Shown: piece by piece, positions 45,782-54,290 of the stretch
How positions within the stretch are numbered: the first letter of the stretch is position 1
How the letters are laid out: each line of letters begins with the position of its first letter
Assembly: GCF_002243345.2 (NCBI RefSeq)
Contig: NZ_CP022655.2
Span: 3,102,501 to 3,166,500, forward strand
Source of the DNA: Paenibacillus sp. RUD330
GTDB lineage: Bacteria > Bacillota > Bacilli > Paenibacillales > Paenibacillaceae
Length of the DNA stretch: 64,000 bases
Direction: 5' to 3'
Position numbers and translations under genes: made by a program
The notes under the pieces: model-generated
Seen by the model: the letters and a program-made list of their open reading frames with translations, nothing else
Told to the model about the DNA's origin: nothing
Databases searched by the model: none

Positions 45782-46717
45782 CTAGGCAAGCTCCTGGATC
45801 GCGGACGCGAGCGAATCGGCGCTGTTCACGCTGATGACGCGAGCTCCGCGGTCCGTCTTCTTGATGAGCCCGGCCAGAACGCTGCCCGATCCGATCTCGA
45901 CGAAGGTGTCCACACCCTCGGCGATCAGCATCCGGACCGTATCTTCCCACAGCACGGGAGAATAGACCTGCTCCACCAGCAGCCTGCGGATGTCGCCGGC
46001 CGCCTGCACGGCTGCCGCGTTCACATTGGCGACGACAGGGTACAACGCGTCCTTGAACTCGACCTGCTCCAGAACCTCGGCCAGCCGCGCAGCGGCAGGC
46101 TTCATCAGAGAGGAATGGAAGGGGCCGCTCACTTCGAGCGGAATCGCCCGCTTGGCTCCGGCCTCCTTGATCCTCTCCACAGCTGCCGCTACGCCCTCCG
46201 CGCTGCCCGACACGACGATCTGTCCCGGGCAGTTGACGTTGGCCAGCTCCACCGGCTTGCCTTCGGCCGTGATCGAAGCGCACAGATCCGCGAGCGGTCC
46301 GCGCTCGGCGCCGAGAACGGCCGCCATGGCTCCCTGTCCGCCAGGAACGGCCTGCTCCATGAACTCGCCTCTGGCGCGGACGGTGCGGACCGCATCGGCG
46401 AAGCCGAGCGAGCCTGCGGCCACCAGCGCGCTGTATTCGCCCAGGCTGTGGCCCGCGGCGTAAGCCGGCGAAATGCCGGATTCCTTGAACGCTTCCAGGA
46501 AGGCAACGCTCGTCGTCAGCAGCGCGGGCTGCGTGTTGGCCGTCTGCTTGAGAGCCTCGTCGGGACCGTTGAATACAATGTCGGACAGCGGGAAGCCCAG
46601 TGCCGCGTCGGCTTCGTCGAATACGGCTTTGGCGCGGGCGTTGGATTCGTACAGATCCCGCCCCATGCCGACGGCCTGAGCTCCCTGCCCCGGAAATACG
46701 AATGCGATTTTGCTCAA
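45782..46717 (-). CDS. fabD: Malonyl-CoA:ACP transacylase
   Basis: Charges ACP with malonate. In the 311-residue form: opening MSKIAFVFPGQGAQAVGMG, nucleophile Ser91 in AGHSLGEYSAL, and His in SGPFHSSLM (about residue 201). The start is a TTG at 46717 with GGAGG 7 bases upstream; an open frame extends 55 codons further but does not match the family and runs into the fabH end. Confidence 0.96.
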   Translation of the reverse strand: MSKIAFVFPGQGAQAVGMGRDLYESNARAKAVFDEADAALGFPLSDIVFNGPDEALKQTANTQPALLTTSVAFLEAFKESGISPAYAAGHSLGEYSALVAAGSLGFADAVRTVRARGEFMEQAVPGGQGAMAAVLGAERGPLADLCASITAEGKPVELANVNCPGQIVVSGSAEGVAAAVERIKEAGAKRAIPLEVSGPFHSSLMKPAAARLAEVLEQVEFKDALYPVVANVNAAAVQAAGDIRRLLVEQVYSPVLWEDTVRMLIAEGVDTFVEIGSGSVLAGLIKKTDRGARVISVNSADSLASAIQELA

Positions 46718-46772
46718 AGATGCTCCTCCGATCAAATGGTTTCCTTCACGGAAATTACCCTGAAAGGCTTGC

Positions 46773-47759
46773 TTACCAGACCAGGACGGCCGCTCCCCAC
46801 GTAAGGCCGCCGCCGAAGCCCACCATGAGCAGCGTGTCTCCCTCGGATACTCTGCCTTGCTCGACGGCGTCGCAAAGGGCAAGCGGAATCGATGCGGCGG
46901 ACACGTTGCCGTAGCGGTCGAGGTTGATGACGGCCTTCTCCTCCGGCAGGTCGAGCCGGTTGAGCGCCGCCTGGATGATGCGGATGTTGGCCTGGTGCGG
47001 AATCAGCAGGTCGATGTCCTGCTTGGTCAGGCCGGCTTTGCGCAGCGCGTCGTCGGCTGCGGCGCCCATGACCCGGACAGCGAACTTGAAGACGTCGTTT
47101 CCAGCCATCTTGAGGAAATGATGCTTCTCCTCGACCGACTCCGCCGTGGACGGAATGCGCGATCCGCCGCCGGGAATCTTGAGCAGATGGCCGCCCGAGC
47201 CGTCCGACCCGAGATCGAAGGACTTAAAGCCGCGGCCGGCCGGCACTTCGCCGAGCACGACGGCGCCCGCTCCGTCGCCGAACAGGATGCATGTGTTGCG
47301 GTCCGTGTAATCCGTAATCCGCGAGAGGCATTCGGCCCCGACGACCAGCACGTTCTTGTACATTCCGGTCGCCACCATGTTGGCTGCCGTCGCCAGGCCG
47401 TAGATGAAGCCCGAGCATGCGGCGGACAGGTCGAAAGCGGCTGCGCGCTTGGCGCCTAGCCGATCCTGGAGCAGGCTGGCCGTGGACGGGAAGAACATGT
47501 CCGGGGTGATTGTCGCCACCACGATCAGGTCCAGGTCCTCCGCCGCGATGCCAGCGCTGTCAAGCGCCTTGACGGAAGCCTCGTAGGCGAGATCGGAGGT
47601 CGCCTGCTCCGGCGCCGCGATGCGGCGTTCCCGCATGCCGGTGCGGGTGACGATCCACTCGTCGTTCGTCTCCACCATCTGTTCGAGATCTTTATTGGTC
47701 AACACTCGTTCCGGAACGTATTTGCCCGTACCGATAATACCGACTGGGATTAGATTCAT
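46773..47759 (-). CDS. fabH: Beta-ketoacyl-ACP synthase III
   Basis: Starts fatty-acid synthesis from acyl-CoA and malonyl-ACP. The 328-residue form opens MNLIPVGIIGTGKYVPERVL; the catalytic triad is Cys115 (LSAACSGF), His in LIPHQAN and Asn in DRYGNVSAAS. ATG 47759 overlaps the plsX stop by 4 bases (ATGA). Its place between plsX and fabD differs from B. subtilis. Confidence 0.97.
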   Translation of the reverse strand: MNLIPVGIIGTGKYVPERVLTNKDLEQMVETNDEWIVTRTGMRERRIAAPEQATSDLAYEASVKALDSAGIAAEDLDLIVVATITPDMFFPSTASLLQDRLGAKRAAAFDLSAACSGFIYGLATAANMVATGMYKNVLVVGAECLSRITDYTDRNTCILFGDGAGAVVLGEVPAGRGFKSFDLGSDGSGGHLLKIPGGGSRIPSTAESVEEKHHFLKMAGNDVFKFAVRVMGAAADDALRKAGLTKQDIDLLIPHQANIRIIQAALNRLDLPEEKAVINLDRYGNVSAASIPLALCDAVEQGRVSEGDTLLMVGFGGGLTWGAAVLVW

Positions 47760-48757
47760 GATAAGTCCTCTTTTCCGCTGATTTCCGCGGCTACCGTCTC
47801 GATGAGGCCGGCTTGCAGCGCGGTCCGGGCTATCCGGACCGCGTTCTTGACGGCGGCCGCATTGGAGGAGCCGTGGCATTTGACGACAAGGCCGTTCAAG
47901 CCGAGAAGCGGAGCCCCCCCGTGATGGGAGTAGTCCATCTTGTCGCGAAGGCCCTTGAGCCCCGGCATCATGATGGCTGCGGCAAGCTTCGTCATGAGGG
48001 ATTTCGTGAAAGCTCCCTTGATCTCCTTCATGACGGCGCCTGCCGTGCCCTCCATCGTCTTGAGCAATATATTGCCGGCGAATCCGTCGCAGACCAGGAC
48101 GTCGCAGTTGCGCTGCATGACGTCCCTGGACTCCACGTTGCCGATGAAATGCACGGACGCCGCCTCGATCAAGCCGTAGGCCGCCTTCGTCAGCTCGTTG
48201 CCCTTGGAAGCTTCGGTGCCGACGTTGAGCAGGCCGACACGCGGCCGCTCGATGCCTTCGACCTTGGAGCGGTAAATGCTCCCCATCACGGCATACTGCA
48301 TCAGATGCTCCGGCTTGGCATCCATGTTGGCGCCGAGATCCAGAGCGAGCACGCCCTTGTTGTCCATCGTCGGCAGCACGGTCGTCAGCGCAGGCCGCTC
48401 GATTCCGGGCATGCGGCCGACGACAAGCAGGCCGGTTGTCATCAAGGCGCCCGTATTGCCGGCAGACAGCATGGCATCGACGGATTTTTCCTTCAGCATC
48501 CGTCCGGCCACCACCATCGAGGCGTCCTTTTTGCGGCGGACCGCTTTCACCGGCTCTTCGTCGCTCTCTATTTTCTCGGATGCATGCTGAACCGTCAGGT
48601 TGGCCGCCGATTGCCCCCCAAGGGCAGCCTCGATCGCAGCCTCATCCCCCACCAGCAGGATTTCCGTATCCGGCCACTGGCGGGCCGCTTCCAGCGCGCC
48701 CAGCACGATCTGGCCAGGCGCATGGTCGCCTCCCATCGCATCGATGGCAATTCTCAC
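47756..48757 (-). CDS. plsX: Phosphate acyltransferase PlsX
   Basis: Makes acyl-phosphate from acyl-ACP for phospholipid synthesis. It has 333 residues, opening with MRIAIDAMGGDHAPG and continuing with GNTGALMTTGLLVVGRMPG and DGFAGNILLKTMEG. The start is a GTG at 48757, with AAGGAGG 8-10 bases upstream; it is one base after the fapR stop, so both are co-expressed from the FapR-controlled promoter. Confidence 0.96.
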   Translation of the reverse strand: MRIAIDAMGGDHAPGQIVLGALEAARQWPDTEILLVGDEAAIEAALGGQSAANLTVQHASEKIESDEEPVKAVRRKKDASMVVAGRMLKEKSVDAMLSAGNTGALMTTGLLVVGRMPGIERPALTTVLPTMDNKGVLALDLGANMDAKPEHLMQYAVMGSIYRSKVEGIERPRVGLLNVGTEASKGNELTKAAYGLIEAASVHFIGNVESRDVMQRNCDVLVCDGFAGNILLKTMEGTAGAVMKEIKGAFTKSLMTKLAAAIMMPGLKGLRDKMDYSHHGGAPLLGLNGLVVKCHGSSNAAAVKNAVRIARTALQAGLIETVAAEISGKEDLS

Positions 48758-48758
48758 G

Positions 48759-49349
48759 CTATTCTCCTCCTTCTGGCGCGGCCGCCTCTCCCCCGGAACG
48801 ATGGATGACGAAATGGCCTTCGAACACCATCTCGTCTCCGACATAGGAGAATACCTCCACCTTCGCCTTGCTCCGCTGCCCGGTATTGGAGCGGACGTAC
48901 GCTTTGGCGATGCATTTCTCCCCCAGCCGGACGGACCGGAGGAAACGGATGTCGGCGGTAGCCGTCAAAGCGATCTCGTCGTTGATCACGGCGACGGCAA
49001 GAGAGTTGGCCTGGGCGAAAATATGGTGGCCCCTTGCAATGCCGGTCCGCGAGAACGAATGCTCCTCGCCGATTTCGAACAGGGAAATCCCGCTTTTGTC
49101 GAGCTGCAGGTCCACGATCTCGCCGATGACCTCGTCCAGCGGAAGCGAGCGCACGGCATCGTAGGAGCGCTCCGCCATCAGCTTCATCCGCTCGCGCAGC
49201 TCCGGAATGCCGAGCTCCATCCGGTCCAGCCGGATCGTCTGTATGCTTACTCTAAGCAGCCTTGTCAGCTCCCGATCCGTGACGAACGGGTTGTCGTCCA
49301 ACAGGCCCAGCAGCTGCTGGTGCCGCTGCTTCTTCGGTAGGCGCTCGAT
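48759..49349 (-). CDS. fapR: Transcription factor FapR, regulator of fatty-acid and phospholipid genes
   Basis: Malonyl-CoA-responsive repressor. An N-terminal DeoR-type helix-turn-helix (FVTDRELTRLLRVSIQTIRL DRMELGIPELRER) is followed by a hot-dog effector domain (SFSRTGIARGHHIFAQANSL). The start is odd. The only standard start codon in frame upstream is TTG 49394, which sits on the predicted transcription start and inside the operator, with no ribosome binding site. The ATC at 49349 has AAGGTGGTG 7 bases upstream and would give MERLPKKQRHQQ, the family-like opening, in a 196-residue protein. I list that form; it needs a non-canonical start or a sequence correction. Confidence 0.85.
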   Translation of the reverse strand: MERLPKKQRHQQLLGLLDDNPFVTDRELTRLLRVSIQTIRLDRMELGIPELRERMKLMAERSYDAVRSLPLDEVIGEIVDLQLDKSGISLFEIGEEHSFSRTGIARGHHIFAQANSLAVAVINDEIALTATADIRFLRSVRLGEKCIAKAYVRSNTGQRSKAKVEVFSYVGDEMVFEGHFVIHRSGGEAAAPEGGE

Positions 49350-49377
49350 ACCGCCACCACCTTCGACCGTCTCATTT

Positions 49378-49394
49378 TTAACACCTGGTACCAA
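49378..49394 (-). promoter_or_regulatory. Candidate FapR operator on the fapR promoter
   Basis: Minus strand TTGGTACCAGGTGTTAA, an imperfect palindrome (TT..ACC.GGT..AA) close to the 17-base FapR site as I remember it (about TTAGTACCNRNTACTAA). It begins 3 bases after the -10 hexamer, covering the transcription start, where FapR would block initiation and autoregulate fapR-plsX-fab. Confidence 0.65.
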
Positions 49395-49397
49395 TTC

Positions 49398-49426
49398 AGT
49401 ATATAGAAAATCGCCGATGGCCGCAA
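49398..49426 (-). promoter_or_regulatory. Sigma-A promoter of fapR-plsX-fabHDG
   Basis: Minus strand TTGCGG (49426-49421), a 17-base spacer and TATACT (49403-49398). The expected start is near 49391. It lies between the rpmF terminator and fapR. Confidence 0.65.
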
Positions 49427-49495
49427 TGGACTGCCCGCGCCCTGCCTCCAGACGTCATCGAAAGCCGCGCGGCGCCTGCCCCGGGCAATAAAAAA

Positions 49496-49518
49496 CGCTC
49501 CGCCACTGAGGCGGAGCG
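49496..49518 (-). terminator. Rho-independent terminator of rpmF
   Basis: CGCTCCGCC pairs with GGCGGAGCG around a 5-base loop; TTTTTTATT follows in the minus direction. It is 36 bases after the rpmF stop. Confidence 0.92.
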
Positions 49519-49554
49519 CTTCGAGAATGTCCCCGTGACGGGAACGGCAAGAGA

Positions 49555-49728
49555 CTACTGGGAAATAACCTCTTTGGTTTTGTAGTATCCGCATACTTTG
49601 CAAACATGGTGAGCCAGCTTGAGCTCTCCGCACTGCTCGCATTTCACCATGCCCGGCACTGCAAGCTTGAAGTGCGTGCGGCGTTTGTCGCGGCGGGTTT
49701 TGGACGTTCTACGTTGTGGTACTGCCAT
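49555..49728 (-). CDS. rpmF: 50S ribosomal protein L32
   Basis: 57 residues, opening [20 protein letters not shown]. It has a four-cysteine zinc ribbon (Cys30, Cys33, Cys43, Cys46; CEQCGEL and CKVCGYY). A textbook AAGGAGGTG lies 7 bases before the ATG. It follows yceD by about 55 bases and is co-transcribed with it, a pairing common to most bacteria. Confidence 0.97.
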   Translation of the reverse strand: MAVPQRRTSKTRRDKRRTHFKLAVPGMVKCEQCGELKLAHHVCKVCGYYKTKEVISQ

Positions 49729-49783
49729 TGTCTAACACCTCCTTAAAAGAATGGGCGGCTTCAGCCGACAATCATGCCAAGTC

Positions 49784-50287
49784 CTACTCCAGAAGCTTCT
49801 TAAGCGCCTCGAACCTCGGATCGATCCTATCCTGGGAACAGCCGCATGATTGCTCGTTGAGATTGATCCCGCAATCCGGACAAAGCCCCTTGCAGTCGTC
49901 GCTGCATAGCGGAGACATCGGAAGATAGAGAAGCATGGTGCCCTCGACATAAGGCTTCAGGTCGACCTTGTCCTCGTCCACGATGATCAGATCTTCGTCC
50001 TCGTTCATGTCCTTCACCGCGGAAACATGGGCAAACCGTTCTTCGATCGGAATGACGATATGCTCCTCGGCCGGCTCCAGACATCGGGAACAAGCCATTT
50101 TGAAATCGGCGCTAAGCTCTCCGCTTACCTGCGCGGTCCCGTCAAAAGGACGTACGGCAAGGCTGGCGCGAAGCGGACTAGCGGACAGGACGTCCTTGCG
50201 GTCGCCCAAAAGCTCCTGCATGTCCAGCTCTTCGTTGAAGCTGTGCTCGACCCCTTTGGAAACAACTTCCATAACACGAAATTCCAT
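49784..50287 (-). CDS. yceD: YceD family (DUF177) protein, YlbN-like
   Basis: 167 residues, always beside rpmF; relatives are linked to 23S rRNA or 50S maturation. Visible features are CSRCLEPAEE in the middle and a C-terminal cysteine set CSDDCKGLCPDCG followed by CGC, likely metal-binding. ATG 50287 (MEFRVMEVVSKG) is chosen over an upstream start at 50308 because GGAG lies 7-8 bases before it. A consensus promoter drives it. Confidence 0.92.
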   Translation of the reverse strand: MEFRVMEVVSKGVEHSFNEELDMQELLGDRKDVLSASPLRASLAVRPFDGTAQVSGELSADFKMACSRCLEPAEEHIVIPIEERFAHVSAVKDMNEDEDLIIVDEDKVDLKPYVEGTMLLYLPMSPLCSDDCKGLCPDCGINLNEQSCGCSQDRIDPRFEALKKLLE

Positions 50288-50313
50288 AAGATCACTCCAA
50301 ACAAACAAAATTT

Positions 50314-50343
50314 ATTATATCGAGCGCGGGAACCATTTGTCAA
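50314..50343 (-). promoter_or_regulatory. Consensus sigma-A promoter of yceD-rpmF
   Basis: Minus strand TTGACA (50343-50338), an 18-base spacer and TATAAT (50319-50314): both hexamers perfect. It is the strongest promoter in the window, in keeping with ribosomal protein output. Confidence 0.88.
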
Positions 50344-50381
50344 CCAAAAGCCCTCCGATTACCGCTCGGGACATTTCATGC

Positions 50382-50387
50382 TATAGT
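50382..50387 (+). promoter_or_regulatory. Candidate tmcAL promoter, extended -10
   Basis: Plus strand TGCTATAGT, a TATAGT with extended TGn, 34 bases ahead of the tmcAL ATG. The -35 region (TTACCG) is weak. It is divergent from the yceD promoter. Confidence 0.45.
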
Positions 50388-50421
50388 AAAGCGGAAATCT
50401 GCCGATCTGTCGAGGTGTATT

Positions 50422-51687
50422 ATGCGCACAGCTGGTCTTATCGTCGAGTATAACCCTTTTCACAACGGCCATGCCTATCATTTGCAAAAATCCGTAGAGG
50501 CCGCGGGCGCCGATGCCGTCGTCGCCGTCATGAGCGGCCATTTCCTGCAGCGCGGCGAGCCCGCGCTCATGGACAAGTGGGCTCGGGCCCGCACCGCTCT
50601 GCTCGGAGGCTGCGACCTCGTGCTGGAGCTTCCGCTCGCCTACTCCGTGCAGCCTGCCGAATGGTTCGCGCACGGCGCCGTCGCGGTGCTGGAGTCGACC
50701 GGCGTCGTCGACGCGTTCTGCTTCGGCAGCGAGAGCGGAAGGCTGGAGCCGCTGAGCCGCGCAGCCGGCCTGCTGGCGGACGAGCCGGCCGAATTCCGCG
50801 CCCTGCTGCGCCATCGCCTCGGAGAAGGCGCGCCCTATCCATCCGCGTATTCATCGGCCCTGATGGACTATATGTCCCTGTCCGGAGACGCCGCCGATCT
50901 GGGACTGGCTCCGGAGGAGCTTGCGCTTCCGAACCAGACGCTCGGCCTTCACTACCTCATCGCCTTGCGGCGGCTCAAGGGAACGATGGAGCCGCTCACG
51001 ATCCGCCGCGAAGGAGCCGGCTACCACGATCCGCTGGCGGAATCCGGCTCCATCGCAAGCGCGACCGCCCTCAGAAAAATGCTCTCCGAAGGAAGCAGCC
51101 TCTCTTCGCTTGCTCCGTTCGTGCCTCCCGGCACGATCGAGGTGCTGGAGCGCCAGTGGCGGGACGGCAACGCTCCGCGCTCCTGGGACGATTATTTCCC
51201 CCAGCTGCTGCACCGGATCCTGACCGGCACGCCGGCTTCGCTCGCAGGCATCCTCGGCATGGGCGAAGGACTGGAGCATCGCCTGCTGGCAAGCCTTCGG
51301 CAGCTGCCCTCAGCCGGCATGGAGGCGCTGCTGCAGGCGATGAAAACGAAGCGCTACACGAGAACCAGGCTCCAGCGCGCCCTGCTCGGCGTGCTGCTGG
51401 ACCTGCGCAAGGACGAGCTGTCTCCCGAGCGGCTGAGCGGAGGACCCGGCTACATCCGCGTGCTCGGCTTCACCCCAAAAGGACGGGAGCTGCTGGCGCG
51501 GATGCGGCGCTCCGCTTCGGCGCCCGTTCTGCTCAGCGCCGCGAGAGCTCCGCAGGGGCTCTCCATGCTGGAGCTGGACGTGCGGGCGACAGCCGTGTAC
51601 GCGTCCGCCGGCCGCGGCGGAACGGCCCCGCCCGGGCCGAAAGAGCTGTTCCGCGACTATTACGAGCCTCCCGTCCGCCTGGAGTGA
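50422..51687 (+). CDS. tmcAL: tRNA(Met) cytidine acetate ligase TmcAL (YlbM)
   Basis: Makes N4-acetylcytidine at the wobble position of elongator tRNA-Met from acetate and ATP. It has 421 residues, with a nucleotidylyltransferase-like N-terminus and HxGH motif (GLIVEYNPFHNGHAYHLQKS), then MSGHFLQRGEPALMDKWARA. A GAGGTG ribosome binding site lies 5-6 bases before the ATG. It is convergent with ylbL. Confidence 0.95.
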   Translation: MRTAGLIVEYNPFHNGHAYHLQKSVEAAGADAVVAVMSGHFLQRGEPALMDKWARARTALLGGCDLVLELPLAYSVQPAEWFAHGAVAVLESTGVVDAFCFGSESGRLEPLSRAAGLLADEPAEFRALLRHRLGEGAPYPSAYSSALMDYMSLSGDAADLGLAPEELALPNQTLGLHYLIALRRLKGTMEPLTIRREGAGYHDPLAESGSIASATALRKMLSEGSSLSSLAPFVPPGTIEVLERQWRDGNAPRSWDDYFPQLLHRILTGTPASLAGILGMGEGLEHRLLASLRQLPSAGMEALLQAMKTKRYTRTRLQRALLGVLLDLRKDELSPERLSGGPGYIRVLGFTPKGRELLARMRRSASAPVLLSAARAPQGLSMLELDVRATAVYASAGRGGTAPPGPKELFRDYYEPPVRLE

Positions 51688-51735
51688 TCGGCAGCAGGCC
51701 GAGGATACGCGATGCCGCTGCTTCGGGAAAGAAGG

Positions 51736-52869
51736 CTACTTCCGCTGCGCCGCCTGCGCGGCGACAGCCTCCGCCGCAGCCTTCAGCGTCGCGGCCGCGG
51801 CGATCTTCATCGGCGTTCGCAGCCGCTGCGCCGACGCCTCCGCCTCCCGCCTCTCCTGCGGAGGGACGAGGAACAGATCGGCTCCGGCAGCCGCTGCGGC
51901 TGCGACCTTCTGGGCGACGCCGCCGACAGCTCCGACGGAGCCGTCCGGCGACATCGTTCCGGTACCGGCAACCTTCAGGCCGCCGGTGCCGTCTCCCGCC
52001 GTCAGGCGATCGTACACGGCCAGCGCCATCATCAATCCCGCCGACGGTCCGCCGGCGGAGGCTTCCTTCCATTCCAGCGGGAGTCCGGTCTGCCCGTCTC
52101 GGATGACTCGCAGCTCTCCCCATGCCGGAGCGCCCGCCGCATTTGCGGCGGGCGCTTTTTCGGCTTCCGACCCGGCTGCCGGCTCCCTGCCGGAAGCCGT
52201 TCTCCGAAGCCCTTCGGCATGCGCGCTCAGCTGATCCCGGCTCATCTCGACCTGTACGGCGATCGTCCGCGAACCGCGCGTCAGCTCCAAGCCGGCGCCT
52301 CCGCCAGCGGCGGCTCTGGCGTCCAGGCAAGACGCCAGAGCCGACAGGGATTCGACGGGATTTCCGGCGCAGCTCATGACGAGATCGCCCGCGACGAGCT
52401 CGGCTCCTTTTCCCAAGCGCCCCCCTTCGAGAACGACGACCTTCTCCGGAACGGGGAGATAAGAAGCCCCGGACAGCCGGTAGGCAGCCTCCGCGGCATC
52501 GGCTTGGGACGCTTCCATGACCCGTTTCATGCCGGCCATGTAGTCGGCCTCCGACTCGCCCTTCAGCAAAGCTCTCTTCTCCATCACCTGACGGCCTTGG
52601 ATAAGCCATGCGGCCGCCGCTTCGGCGGCGCTGGCATCGTCGACCCGGATGGCCGTATACAGCCAGCTCCCCTGGCCGCTCTCCGGCTGGCCCGGCGGGA
52701 GCAGCTCGGCCGCATCCAGCGCAAAGCCCGGCTTCACGATGTAATAGGGACGCGGCACGGCGCAAAGAAGCAGGACCGCCCCTAAAGCGGCAAACGGAAG
52801 CAGCCTGCGGGCGGCTCCCGTTCGACGGCGGGATCCGGCGGCCGGCAAGCGGGCTGGATTGAAACGCAT
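51736..52869 (-). CDS. ylbL: PDZ and Lon-type (S16) protease YlbL-like
   Basis: Membrane-anchored protease. In the 377-residue form: one N-terminal transmembrane segment (about 24-40, LLPFAALGAVLLLCAVP), a PDZ-like middle (LGKGAELVAGDLVMSCAGNP), and a C-terminal S16 domain with the catalytic Ser in GGPSAGLMMALAVYD and Lys in VGGVAQKVAAAAAAG. ATG 52869 has AAGGAGG 9-10 bases upstream; the reading frame stays open for 350 further codons opposite ylbJ, but that part is not protein-like. In B. subtilis YlbL takes part in DNA-damage checkpoint recovery. Confidence 0.9.
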   Translation of the reverse strand: MRFNPARLPAAGSRRRTGAARRLLPFAALGAVLLLCAVPRPYYIVKPGFALDAAELLPPGQPESGQGSWLYTAIRVDDASAAEAAAAWLIQGRQVMEKRALLKGESEADYMAGMKRVMEASQADAAEAAYRLSGASYLPVPEKVVVLEGGRLGKGAELVAGDLVMSCAGNPVESLSALASCLDARAAAGGGAGLELTRGSRTIAVQVEMSRDQLSAHAEGLRRTASGREPAAGSEAEKAPAANAAGAPAWGELRVIRDGQTGLPLEWKEASAGGPSAGLMMALAVYDRLTAGDGTGGLKVAGTGTMSPDGSVGAVGGVAQKVAAAAAAGADLFLVPPQERREAEASAQRLRTPMKIAAAATLKAAAEAVAAQAAQRK

Positions 52870-53058
52870 GGAGCAAGCCCTCCTTCCTGTTGATCGCAGC
52901 TGCGGGCAGCGAGGCGGGCGTCTCCGGACGGACCGCCCGCTCCCAGGCAAGTGGCGTTCTAACCTGTCCGCGCGAGGCGTATAGTTAGGTACTGTTTGGA
53001 CGCGGACAAAGCGGACAAACCATCGGCAGACCATTCCAACCCGCCAGGAGGCTCCCTC

Positions 53059-54255
53059 ATGCTGCGTACCCTGCTCACCGCCTGCGCCGCCGTCCTGCTC
53101 GTCGCAGCCATCGTCGGAGGAACGTCCGAAGCGTTTCAAGCCTCGCTCTCCGGCCTCTCCCTCTGGTGGAACTTCGTCTTCCCCTCGCTGCTGCCCTTCC
53201 TCGTGCTGGCGGAGCTGATGCTCGCCTTCGGCCTCGTCGACGCCATCGGAGCCATGCTGGCTCCGCTGACGACCAGGCTGCTGCGGCTTCCCGGAGCGGC
53301 AGGCTGGGGCCTCGTCCAAGGCTGGACCGGAGGCTTCCCTGCCGGAGCCCAGGCAGCGGCATCGCTTGTGTCCAGCGGACGCCTGACCCGATCGGAAGGA
53401 CAGCGGCTGCTCGCCGCAGCCCATCTGCCCAATCCGCTCTTCGTCATCGTCGTCGTCGGCGCCGGCTTCCTCCACCAGCCCCGGTTCGGGCTCATGCTCA
53501 TGCCCTTGCTCTGGCTGTCCAGCCTCGCCGCCGGCATGATCGTCAGCATCGGGACGCGGAAGCCTCAGCCGGCCCTTCCCTCGGAGGAACAGACACCGCC
53601 GGAGGGCGGCCAAGGAGCGGCCTGGCGCATCGTGCTCGCGATGGAAGAAGGCCGGAAGCGGGACGGCCGCTCCTTCGGCAAAGCTTTGGGCGACGGCGTC
53701 GCCGGAGCGGTGCAGCAGCTCATGAACGCCGGCGGACTCATCATCCTGGCCGCCGTCGTCATCCGGCTGCTTCAGCCGTTTCTTCCCGAGGCCGTTCAAG
53801 GGCCGCTTATGGTCTCGCTGACGGAAGTCCATCTCGGCACGAACGCCCTCGCAAGCTGGCACGCTCCCGAGCCGGCCTCGCTGCTGCAGGCGGCAGCCAT
53901 CGCCGCAGCGCTCTCGTGGGGCGGGCTCTGCTCCTTGCTCCAAGCGGCCGGAGCGTCGTCGGGAACCGGACTGCGGCTGCTCCCGCTGGCCGGAGCCAGG
54001 CTGCTCGCCTCCGCCATCGCCGCCGGCTTGACCCTCCTTCTATGGAGACCGCTGAGCGCGCTGGCCGCCTTCGCCGAGACGGCCGCTTCCGCCGCGCGTC
54101 CAGCCTTCCTCACTCGCGGCATGTCCGGCTGGGGGGAAGCTCTGCCGGCCTCCCTCTGGCCATCCCTTCCTTATTCCGCCGCAGCCTGGGCCGCCATTCT
54201 GGCCGCCCTGCTCCTGCTCTCGGCCGCCGTCCGCGGACTGCGCCGCCGAGCCTAG
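53059..54255 (+). CDS. ylbJ: Sporulation integral membrane protein YlbJ
   Basis: 398 residues with about eight hydrophobic segments and two matching halves of nucleoside-transporter/gate type (FVFPSLLPFLVLAELMLAFG, GWTGGFPAGAQAAASLV, LPNPLFVIVVVGAG). B. subtilis YlbJ is made in the mother cell and needed for spore cortex or heat resistance. ATG 53059 has AGGAGG 7 bases upstream; an earlier in-frame ATG at 52996 has none. It supports the view that the organism sporulates. Confidence 0.92.
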   Translation: MLRTLLTACAAVLLVAAIVGGTSEAFQASLSGLSLWWNFVFPSLLPFLVLAELMLAFGLVDAIGAMLAPLTTRLLRLPGAAGWGLVQGWTGGFPAGAQAAASLVSSGRLTRSEGQRLLAAAHLPNPLFVIVVVGAGFLHQPRFGLMLMPLLWLSSLAAGMIVSIGTRKPQPALPSEEQTPPEGGQGAAWRIVLAMEEGRKRDGRSFGKALGDGVAGAVQQLMNAGGLIILAAVVIRLLQPFLPEAVQGPLMVSLTEVHLGTNALASWHAPEPASLLQAAAIAAALSWGGLCSLLQAAGASSGTGLRLLPLAGARLLASAIAAGLTLLLWRPLSALAAFAETAASAARPAFLTRGMSGWGEALPASLWPSLPYSAAAWAAILAALLLLSAAVRGLRRRA

Positions 54256-54261
54256 CGACGA

Positions 54262-54290
54262 CAGACCGGCCGCTCAAGGCTGCCGGTCTG
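54262..54290. repeat. Hairpin between convergent ylbJ and coaD
   Basis: CAGACCGGC pairs exactly with GCCGGTCTG across an 11-base loop, overlapping the last codons of coaD. Neither side has a T-run, so termination by it is uncertain. Confidence 0.6.
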
